The position numbers were made by a program, and so were the translations under genes. The notes beneath the pieces are model-generated. The model was not told the origin of the DNA and searched no databases. It worked only from the letters and a program-made list of their open reading frames with translations. 35,204 nucleotides of DNA from Phyllobacteriaceae bacterium. Its GTDB lineage: Bacteria; Pseudomonadota; Alphaproteobacteria; Rhizobiales; Rhizobiaceae. Position 1 is the stretch's first letter. Every line of letters starts with the position of its first letter. Below are positions 1 to 7,752 of this stretch, in pieces. The stretch covers positions 11,547-46,750 of the forward strand of contig JAHEGF010000001.1 in assembly GCA_024645155.1 (NCBI GenBank). Direction: 5' to 3'.

Positions 1-2
1 GA

Positions 3-485
3 ATCCTGTCGAAACTGTTCAAGCTGATCGACTACAATTTGCCTGTACCGATGATCGGTTCCGGCAAGAACCCCTACCAGTTCATTTCGGTGTTCGATTG
101 TGCCGAGGCGGCGCGGCTCGCCTGGAAAGCCGGCGTTCCCAACGAAGCCTACAATCTCGGTTCTCTCAATCCGCCGCCGGTGCGCAAACTCCTGGGCGAC
201 CTGATCAGGCATGCCGGGTCGAAGTCGATCCTGTTGCCAACGCCGGGCTGGGCGGTCAAACGCACACTCGATCTGTTCGACCTGATAAATATGCCGATCA
301 TGGATCCGGAACAATATCTGATCGCCGACGAAATGTGCGTTCTAGACGTTTCGAAAGGCGCGCGCGACCTTGGCTGGGTGCCGCAGTATCGCGACGAAGA
401 CATGCTGATCGCCGCCTACAGCGAGTATCGCGCGAATCTCGGCAGCCATGAAAAAGCGGGCACAGCGCAAGTGCCTGCAGAATAG
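3..485 (+). CDS. NAD-dependent epimerase/dehydratase family protein, 3' part only (open to the window edge)
   Basis: Frame is open upstream of the listed TTG start (ILSKLFKLIDYNLPVPMIGSG...); 'YQFISVFDCAEAARLAWKAGVPNEAYNLGS' is typical of the C-terminal half of extended SDR epimerases. Confidence 0.8.
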   Translation: MLSKLFKLIDYNLPVPMIGSGKNPYQFISVFDCAEAARLAWKAGVPNEAYNLGSLNPPPVRKLLGDLIRHAGSKSILLPTPGWAVKRTLDLFDLINMPIMDPEQYLIADEMCVLDVSKGARDLGWVPQYRDEDMLIAAYSEYRANLGSHEKAGTAQVPAE

Positions 486-497
486 GATGACCGGCAA

Positions 498-1970
498 ATG
501 ACAGTCATGACCAAACCAAGCAAAAAACAATCATTGCCCGTTACCGATACGCCGGCTCTGGCACCAGTCGGGCTTGCCAGGCCGAAACTGATGAGTGTCG
601 CGGATGCAAAGGCGATGGATGTTGCATCCATGGCCAGCGAGTTCGTTGATCACGTCAATCCCGGCCAAATGCATTTCATGAAGCTTCTTGGCTTTCACAA
701 GATCAAGGTCGAGCGTGCTGAAGGCATGCATTATATCGACCAGAACGGCCGCAGGATCCTCGATTTCTTCGGCGGATTCGGTTCGTTGGCGCTCGGCCAC
801 AATCATCCGCGCATCCTTGAGGCGCGCAAAACATTCCAGGATGAAAAGCGCCACGAAATAGCCATTGCGTTTCTGTCACAATATGCAACGGCGCTGGCGC
901 ACAATATCGCTGCCTGTTCGCCGGGTGATCTCGACATGGTGTTTTTCGGCTCCTCCGGGTCGGAGGCAATGGAGGCCGCGGTCAAACTGGCGGAACGAGC
1001 CGCCGGCCCGGATCGTCCGAAGGTCGTTTATGCGGTCAATTCGTTTCACGGAAAGACCAAGGGAGTGCTGGCGATTACGGACGGCGCGCTTTACCGCGGC
1101 GAATTCCAGCTTGCAGGGAACACGGTGCGGGTTCCGTTTGCCGATATCGACGCAATCGAAAATGCATTCAGGGCGGATCCGGCCATCGGATCGATCGTGC
1201 TTGAGACGGTGCAGGGCGGCGGCGGAATCATACAGGCGCCTGCCGAATACTGGCAGAAACTGCGCGCGCTTTGCGATGAATATGGCGTAATCTGGGTCGC
1301 CGACGAGGTTCAGTGCGGATACGGGCGAACAGGCCGCTTCTACGCCTTCGAGCACTATGGTGTCGTTCCCGATATCACCGCTCTTGCCAAATCGCTTGGT
1401 GGCGGCAAGACGGCAATGGCGGCAATGATCGCCAGGCGCGACGTTTATATGAAGGCCTATGGCACGCCGAAGACCGCGATGATCCATGCGCAAGCCACGT
1501 TTGGCGGCATGGGCGAATCGTGTGTCACGGCAATCGAAGCGCTGAATGTGCTCTACGACGAAGGGCTCATCGACAACACGGCAGCAACCGGCGCCTACCT
1601 GATCGAACGGCTCGAAGCCCTGAAGGCCAAATATCCGAAGATGATCAAGGACGTTAGGGGCCGCGGGCTGATGGTTGGCCTGGAATTCCAGGATTTTTCC
1701 GAGACGATGCCTGCGGTGATCCGGCCGATGCTGACGATGCTCGACGACAAGCTGAAAGGGTCGCTTTCCGGATTCGTAGGTTCCCTGCTGTTGCGTGATT
1801 ACGGCGTTCTGGTGGCTTTCACCGAATACAACCGCAATGTCATCCGCCTCGAGCCGCCGCTGATATGCCAGCGCGAACATGTCGACCAGTTCATTGATGC
1901 CTTTGAAGGTGTTCTCGGGCGTGGAGTCATCCGCATTGTCAAGGATTTCATTGCGAGCCAGGTGCGCTGA
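498..1970 (+). CDS. Class III (aspartate family) PLP-dependent aminotransferase with an N-terminal extension
   Basis: GFGSLALGHNHPRI, VVYAVNSFHGKTKGVLAIT, WVADEVQCGYGRTGRFYAFEHYGVVPDITALAKSLGGG (PLP lysine region). Confidence 0.88.
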   Translation: MTVMTKPSKKQSLPVTDTPALAPVGLARPKLMSVADAKAMDVASMASEFVDHVNPGQMHFMKLLGFHKIKVERAEGMHYIDQNGRRILDFFGGFGSLALGHNHPRILEARKTFQDEKRHEIAIAFLSQYATALAHNIAACSPGDLDMVFFGSSGSEAMEAAVKLAERAAGPDRPKVVYAVNSFHGKTKGVLAITDGALYRGEFQLAGNTVRVPFADIDAIENAFRADPAIGSIVLETVQGGGGIIQAPAEYWQKLRALCDEYGVIWVADEVQCGYGRTGRFYAFEHYGVVPDITALAKSLGGGKTAMAAMIARRDVYMKAYGTPKTAMIHAQATFGGMGESCVTAIEALNVLYDEGLIDNTAATGAYLIERLEALKAKYPKMIKDVRGRGLMVGLEFQDFSETMPAVIRPMLTMLDDKLKGSLSGFVGSLLLRDYGVLVAFTEYNRNVIRLEPPLICQREHVDQFIDAFEGVLGRGVIRIVKDFIASQVR

Positions 1971-3217
1971 TGGCAGCGGATACTGGCCAGATCGAACGCG
2001 AAGCCAGGCGTGCATCTGCGATGCCGCCTGACCGTTTGCGCCGTTTGCCCGGTTTCTTGTTCGGCTGGCTGGGGAAATTCTGGATGCGCCATGGCGACAT
2101 GCTTGGCACTTTTTTCTTCGCCGGTTTTATCGCCGTAGTCATGGTTGTCGGCTATTTGAGGCCGGTTCATTCCTGGGACATGATCGCCTATCTGGCATCG
2201 TCGATGAACGGAGCTTTCGACAGTCCCGCCGCTTTGCACTCCCATGTCTGGGATAGCGTACGAAGCGGCACGACGCCAGAGCGCTTTGCAGCGCTGAGCG
2301 AGGGCGATTCATTCCGCTTGCGCCAGTTTACTGATCCCGAAGCCTTTCGCTCGATGCTGCCGATGTTCGAAGTCAAATGGCTGTATGTAAAACTTGTCGG
2401 GCTTCTGAGCCCGCTAACCGGGCCGCTCAATGCAGGATATGTCATCAATGTGGCCTCGGCAGTGCTTTTCGCCGGGACGGTGTCATGGTGGCTGCTGCGC
2501 ACCGGACTAGCCTATCTGGCACCGCTGGTAGCCGCCTTCCTGATGATTTCAGGATTTCCGGCAATGGCAATGGCCGAAACGCCTGACCTGCTATGCACCG
2601 CTCTGGTCACCTCAAGTATTCTCCTGTTCGACCGCGACAAGGTGGCAGCCGGAAGTACCGCGCTGGTGTTTGCGGTTGGCGTGCGCCCCGATATGGCGGC
2701 ATTTGCAGGCGTACTGCTTGCAGCATCGTGGCTCTGGTCTCACCGCCGCTGGCCGATGACGGGAGTCACCTTCTTGGTTTCGGTCGGCGTCTACTTGACC
2801 GTATCCAAACTCGCCCACCACCCGGGCTGGTGGCCGCACCTGTATTTTTCGACCTACCAGTTTCAGGAAACATTGGTTGATTTCCACCCGGCTTTTTCGC
2901 CTGTTGTCTACGGTGTCGCGTTTGCCTGGAACGTCATCAGATCGGCATTTGAAAATTCGTGGCTTGGCATTTATGCGATGCTGCTTGCGGCATGGGCTCT
3001 CACGCATGCGGCAGGCTTGCGCATGACGACCAGCCGCCATGTTCTGGTTGCCGCTGCACTCGCCGCGGTTGCCGCCAAGTTCATCGTGTTCCCGCTCCAT
3101 GACGGACGGGTCTATGTGCCCTTGCTCATCCCTGCCGCCATGTTGCTGATGGCCGGTTTTCGGGATGGCGTCAAAGGGGCGCAACTCCGGATACCCGGAC
3201 AAACCAGGAAAGCTTAG
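1970..3217 (+). CDS. Multi-spanning membrane protein (glycosyltransferase/mannosyltransferase-like topology)
   Basis: Multiple hydrophobic segments; start overlaps the preceding stop; lies in a polysaccharide gene block. Confidence 0.6.
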   Translation: MAADTGQIEREARRASAMPPDRLRRLPGFLFGWLGKFWMRHGDMLGTFFFAGFIAVVMVVGYLRPVHSWDMIAYLASSMNGAFDSPAALHSHVWDSVRSGTTPERFAALSEGDSFRLRQFTDPEAFRSMLPMFEVKWLYVKLVGLLSPLTGPLNAGYVINVASAVLFAGTVSWWLLRTGLAYLAPLVAAFLMISGFPAMAMAETPDLLCTALVTSSILLFDRDKVAAGSTALVFAVGVRPDMAAFAGVLLAASWLWSHRRWPMTGVTFLVSVGVYLTVSKLAHHPGWWPHLYFSTYQFQETLVDFHPAFSPVVYGVAFAWNVIRSAFENSWLGIYAMLLAAWALTHAAGLRMTTSRHVLVAAALAAVAAKFIVFPLHDGRVYVPLLIPAAMLLMAGFRDGVKGAQLRIPGQTRKA

Positions 3218-3221
3218 ACCG

Positions 3222-3980
3222 ATGGAAACGCTCAAATCATGGCTGCGCATGGGTGTGTCGCTCGTGTTACCGGGACGATTGCTCGACCGGGCACCGGCAC
3301 TGGCCGGAACGCGTTTCATGGCGATTGCGGCGCTGCAATCACGCATCGGCAGCCAGCCCTTCACAATGGTCAATGTCGGCGCATGCGACGGCGTGCTGTT
3401 TGATGACATGACACCTTGGCTGCACAACATCCGTGGCGCGCGCGCGGTGCTTGTGGAACCGGTCCCGTACAATCGCGACAGGTTGCGTGCCAACTACCCC
3501 GACACGGAACGTTTCGTTATCGAACCGGTTGCCATCACCTCGAAGAAGGGGCGCATGAAGATCCGGACCTTTCAGGTCGAGGCGCTGGAAAGCGGGAAAC
3601 TGCCGCGCGAATTTGTCGGCTGTTCCACGGTCACCGATACCAATCTCATGTCGGGCAAGGATGCCTGGGGAACCACTGATACGAATTTTACCAGTTTCGA
3701 ACCCTATCTGACCGACCTGGAGGTCGAGACCGATACATTCGACAATGTCATGAAGCGGAACGGTATCGACCGGATCGATGCCCTGCTGATCGACTGCGAA
3801 GGAGCCGACTGGATTGTTCTGGACCAGGTTGATCTGGCGCGTTACCGGCCACGCATGGTCAAGATCGAAATCGGTTCGCTTTCGGCGGCCGATGTCGGCA
3901 GCGTTATTGTCAGGTTGAAGACAGCAGACTATCGCGTTGGAATATATGCCGAAGACGTTTGGGCTTTTTCAAGGTTTTGA
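3222..3980 (+). CDS. FkbM family methyltransferase
   Basis: FTMVNVGACDGVLFDDM...ARAVLVEPVPYNRDRLRANYPD...IDALLIDCEGADWIVLDQVDL; ATG at 3222 preferred over the longer ORF that overlaps the upstream gene. Confidence 0.85.
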   Translation: METLKSWLRMGVSLVLPGRLLDRAPALAGTRFMAIAALQSRIGSQPFTMVNVGACDGVLFDDMTPWLHNIRGARAVLVEPVPYNRDRLRANYPDTERFVIEPVAITSKKGRMKIRTFQVEALESGKLPREFVGCSTVTDTNLMSGKDAWGTTDTNFTSFEPYLTDLEVETDTFDNVMKRNGIDRIDALLIDCEGADWIVLDQVDLARYRPRMVKIEIGSLSAADVGSVIVRLKTADYRVGIYAEDVWAFSRF

Positions 3981-5309
3981 ATAGGGCGCACGAGCGGTCA
4001 GGGCGAGGCCGAAAACCCCCAGGATCATCAACACCCAGATCGGATCCGCCCTGCGGAACCAGAAGCTTTCCAGATGTGAATTCAGCATCGTGAAGATGAT
4101 GATCATCATGTAGAGATCGGCAAGCCGCCGGTTTGAGCGCAGTCTTGCGGCGGTCAGGAAGTGACCGAGTGGTCTCACGCACAGCACGAACATGATGACC
4201 AGACCGGACAGAATGCCGGTATTCAGCATGATATCGACGAAATTGTTGTGGCCGTGGACAATCTCGCGATAGTCCCATTCAGCGTCGAATGGCAGATCCG
4301 ATCCGGTAACAACCGGTTTCAGCCAGAAACCGTCGAAGCCGTAGCCTGTCCAAGGCCGGACAGAAATGCTTTCCAGTCCGAATGCCCAAAGTGTCGTCCG
4401 GCCTGTGTAGCTGGGGTCTGAAACGAGCATGGTTGCCGCGTCTGCAAGCGGATTGGCTACCACCGTTCCGAGCGTTAATGCCGTTATGGCCGTAAAGGAG
4501 AGAACAGTCAGGGCTATGATTATCCAGCGCGCGCCAAAAACGCTTCCGGCCATGACAATTGCAATTGCAAGGGGAAGAAAGCCGATCGTGGTTTTAGATC
4601 CGGTTTGCAATACAAACACCGTGGCAAGCGCTGTGACAAGCAGTCCGGTGACGCGGTTTCCCGCACGCATGAAATAGATACCGAAGAATACCAGCACGGC
4701 CATCACCGGACCGGCGATGTTCTTGTGGCTGAAATGGCCCCGCCACAGTCCCTCATGCTGAAACTCGACTGAATCGGCGCTGTGGACACCAAGGCCGGGC
4801 AGCGCGAATACGCCGATGTATGATAGTGCAATTGCCGAGCCGACGCCAAACAGGAAAACGCGCCGTAACTGGTCTTCGTTTCTCGGGATAGTCAAAATAC
4901 CGATGCAGGTCATCACGACGATCAGGGTAAATGCCAGCGACCGCAGTGCGCTGCCGGTATCCGGCGAGTTAAAGGCTGAGAACCCGAGCAGCGCGACGGT
5001 CAACAACCACCAGACATCCACGGTTGCCGTTACTCTGCGTGGTTGCGCGAACATCACCATGCCGGCAAGCGCGATTATCCCGAGCAGCGAGTAACCGATC
5101 TGGTTGACGGCATCATTGCCGGGTGGGGTTTCTGCCGGCTGCACGGTAGACTGCGCGCCAAACGGTTGCATCGAAATGAGGAGGGCGGCAAGCAGAATGG
5201 CGGGAACCAAAAACCGCAGCAGACTGTAGACATCCGTCCGTATCTGCGCGCGCGAGGCACTGGAAAGTGGCGCGCGATTGTTGAAATCTGTATGTGTCGG
5301 TGCTGTCAT
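3969..5309 (-). CDS. O-antigen ligase family (Wzy/WaaL-like) membrane protein
   Basis: Polytopic; 'RTTLWAFGLESISVRPWTGYGFDGFW...HGHNNFVDIMLNTGILSGLVIM' is typical of the Wzy_C domain. Confidence 0.85.
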   Translation of the reverse strand: MTAPTHTDFNNRAPLSSASRAQIRTDVYSLLRFLVPAILLAALLISMQPFGAQSTVQPAETPPGNDAVNQIGYSLLGIIALAGMVMFAQPRRVTATVDVWWLLTVALLGFSAFNSPDTGSALRSLAFTLIVVMTCIGILTIPRNEDQLRRVFLFGVGSAIALSYIGVFALPGLGVHSADSVEFQHEGLWRGHFSHKNIAGPVMAVLVFFGIYFMRAGNRVTGLLVTALATVFVLQTGSKTTIGFLPLAIAIVMAGSVFGARWIIIALTVLSFTAITALTLGTVVANPLADAATMLVSDPSYTGRTTLWAFGLESISVRPWTGYGFDGFWLKPVVTGSDLPFDAEWDYREIVHGHNNFVDIMLNTGILSGLVIMFVLCVRPLGHFLTAARLRSNRRLADLYMMIIIFTMLNSHLESFWFRRADPIWVLMILGVFGLALTARAPYSKP

Positions 5310-5363
5310 CGGTGCCGGAAAGCCGTGAATGAGATCGCCGGCGCGTATTTCACCCGAAACACG

Positions 5364-5382
5364 TTAAGGCGGTGTTAACCAT
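5364..5382. promoter_or_regulatory. Candidate CtrA full binding site TTAA-N7-TTAACCAT
   Basis: TTAAGGCGGTGTTAACCAT; the reverse strand also reads TTAA-CACCGCC-TTAAC; 55 bp upstream of the O-antigen-ligase-like start. Confidence 0.5.
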
Positions 5383-5429
5383 GTTAGCCGGGTCGCGCCT
5401 GCGGCAGGTCATCTCATTGCAATAATTGT

Positions 5430-6287
5430 TCAGCGGATGGCGGCTTTGCTTCGTTCCTGGTCCGAAGCCGGTTCCGGGTCGCCGGCGTCGATCAGGAACA
5501 TGTTGAGCGGCAGCAATTGCTGATGGCTGAGTGGCATGGATTCACTTCGCGGAGCTTCCATGTAGCATTCGTCTTCAAACCACGGCCAGTCGTCGGCCCA
5601 GGTCCAGCAGCCATGTTTCTTGTAGGCCTCTGCCGCCTTCTCCGCGAAATCCCTGTCACATTTTAGCCTGACAAATCCATCGGGATTGGCCGTGAAATAG
5701 CGGGAGGCAAGCGGCAGGGACCGTTCCGTGCAATAGTTCGACATCCAAAGTTTGAAGCCGATCTCGTCGCGAAGACGGTCGAGGACACGAAACACCTGGA
5801 CGTGGTCTTCGTGCCCATATTCACCCCAAGGGTTGTGGGAGAACACGTTCATGTCGGTGCGCAGCCGGTTTCTGAGCAGGTCATAAAGTAGCTGATAATT
5901 TTCCTGATATGCGTGCGTCACGCTTTTATCCGGTGCCCTGATATCAATCGGCACGACCTTTGATAACGACAGTTTTGCAAGGCGCTTTATTTCGCGCGTT
6001 GTGGCGTTCAGTGAAAACTCGAGCCCGTATTCATTGCACACCGGCGCTGCCCAGTTGGCGCAGCCGTAGGTGCCGGCCTCGGCCATGTCGAGGCATTTGA
6101 CATTGCTGCGAGGATAATCGGCAATTGCGGCAGCGCGCGCCTCTCCCAAGAGCGGATGGGCCCAAAAATCCTTATAGGCTATCATCACCTCGTCGACCCT
6201 CGGCAATGCTGCGTTGAACCAGAGAAGTTCGTCGTCAGGATGCGCACCGATGATGATCGAGTTCTTGAACATCGCTCTTTCAGTCAT
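5430..6287 (-). CDS. PIG-L (LmbE-like) deacetylase family protein
   Basis: SIIIGAHPDDELLWFNAALP and HNPWGEYGHEDHVQVFRVLD metal/active-site motifs; start trimmed to MTERAMFKN. Confidence 0.85.
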   Translation of the reverse strand: MTERAMFKNSIIIGAHPDDELLWFNAALPRVDEVMIAYKDFWAHPLLGEARAAAIADYPRSNVKCLDMAEAGTYGCANWAAPVCNEYGLEFSLNATTREIKRLAKLSLSKVVPIDIRAPDKSVTHAYQENYQLLYDLLRNRLRTDMNVFSHNPWGEYGHEDHVQVFRVLDRLRDEIGFKLWMSNYCTERSLPLASRYFTANPDGFVRLKCDRDFAEKAAEAYKKHGCWTWADDWPWFEDECYMEAPRSESMPLSHQQLLPLNMFLIDAGDPEPASDQERSKAAIR

Positions 6288-7452
6288 TTTGCGACCTCTC
6301 GATTTCCGGTGCTGCCGAAGCTGCAACCGGTGCTAGTGGTGGCGGTGTTTTGATTGTTGCGCGCATTGTGCGGAGGCGCCGGCCAATCCCCTTTGCAGTT
6401 AGCGCAAGCCTGCCCTGCATCGAGGTCGCCCGGGTGATCGTTGCAATCGCCGTTGGTGTGGTGCCGAATTTGGCTTTGAACGGTTCGTCACCGATGGTGA
6501 AATCAAAAACGCTGCCTCCGGCTGCCAACCAATCGGCCATGATGTAGTCATACATCAGCAATCCCGGAGAATGCCTGGAAAAGCCGTCATAGTCGCAGCC
6601 GATCAGCAGATAGTTGTAGGTGCCATCATGAACGGTACCGAACACGATGCCGACAGTGTTGTCGTTTTCGCTGAGCCGGTAGGTCCGTGTGTAACCCGAT
6701 TTTTCCCCGTCCCGCGCAACATTTGCGTAAAACCTGCAGATCAGCGGATCCTGGATCGGGTCATTGTCGAAGCGGCCGGCACGCAAACTGGCAAGCTCGA
6801 ATATTGCGTCATGGGCCGACTGGGAATCGCCGATGACCTCAAAGCGCACGCCTTCGAGCTTCTCGAAACGCTTGCGCTTGCGGTCAAGATACCTAGCGTG
6901 GCTTTTGCCGAACGCCTGTGTGCGCCACTGTGCGTAGGGCGAACCGAGTGCAACCGAATGCGCTGAAAAATCGGCGGGTTGCAGATCAGTGCCTGCAATT
7001 GCCGCCCACATGGACCCGTGTTCGTCGCGGATTGCCTTGACTCGGAATATGTCACAATGGCCTGCAAGCGCTAGGATGGTCCGAGCGAGGCGTGAATCTG
7101 TCACAAGGTGCTTCCGGTACCTCGTGTGTACAACCGGTGCCGAATAGTCGGTGACACCAAAATCAGCGCATTCGACCATTGCCACGCCACGTATCATGCG
7201 GCGCGTCAGCGGCAATACGAACACCAACTCGCCTGTGCCGGAAAGCCGTCCCGTGATTGTCAGGTTTTTGGCGCCACGCCCCGGCGCCACGTCGCGGGCG
7301 AGGGCTCCGAGCCACTGCGGATGCTGAAAGGCCGTGGCATTTGCAGAGGAAAAAAGTGCTGCATATTCGGCGCCAAAAAAGTCAAAGGCGCAATCCACTG
7401 AATAGTCGAACCGGCTGTCTGCCGACGGGAAAACCATTGATGCTCCGGTCAT
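6280..7452 (-). CDS. GNAT/FemAB-like (BcsL/CelD, Acetyltransf_6-type) acyltransferase
   Basis: YLDRKRKRFEKLEGVRFEVI...GIVFGTVHDGTYNYLLIGCDYDGFSRHSPGLLMYDYIMADWLAAGGSVFDFTIGDEPFKAKFG. Confidence 0.75.
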   Translation of the reverse strand: MTGASMVFPSADSRFDYSVDCAFDFFGAEYAALFSSANATAFQHPQWLGALARDVAPGRGAKNLTITGRLSGTGELVFVLPLTRRMIRGVAMVECADFGVTDYSAPVVHTRYRKHLVTDSRLARTILALAGHCDIFRVKAIRDEHGSMWAAIAGTDLQPADFSAHSVALGSPYAQWRTQAFGKSHARYLDRKRKRFEKLEGVRFEVIGDSQSAHDAIFELASLRAGRFDNDPIQDPLICRFYANVARDGEKSGYTRTYRLSENDNTVGIVFGTVHDGTYNYLLIGCDYDGFSRHSPGLLMYDYIMADWLAAGGSVFDFTIGDEPFKAKFGTTPTAIATITRATSMQGRLALTAKGIGRRLRTMRATIKTPPPLAPVAASAAPEIERSQND

Positions 7453-7752
7453 CTGCTCAATTGCACAGCAGTCCGGCTGCGCCTCCTTGCCGCTTGGTAT
7501 AACCGGATTTTGTTACCGCGGGTTTACCCGGACGCAGGATTTTCCCGTTTATGGTGAACGGGCAACAAAACGCGTTTTGCGGTGCGATGACGCGGCTTTG
7601 ATCGCTTTCGTCGCGCGCAATTTTTCCAATGTCGCAAACGGACGCAAGACGGTATTGATAAACCCAATATCCTGTATTCCGTCAGGTGCTGGCACCCAGC
7701 CACCTGTTTTGCCGGAATATGGATTGCAGCCTGTCAGTTGGAGAAATCATCG

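Noticed and set aside
876-2015. 379-aa minus-strand ORF opposite the class III aminotransferase
   Set aside because: Antisense shadow ORF of a high-GC gene; no recognisable domain, while the plus strand encodes a clear aminotransferase.
2612-3493. 293-aa minus-strand ORF
   Set aside because: Antisense to the membrane protein and FkbM genes; low-complexity, Arg/His/Cys-rich translation typical of shadow ORFs.
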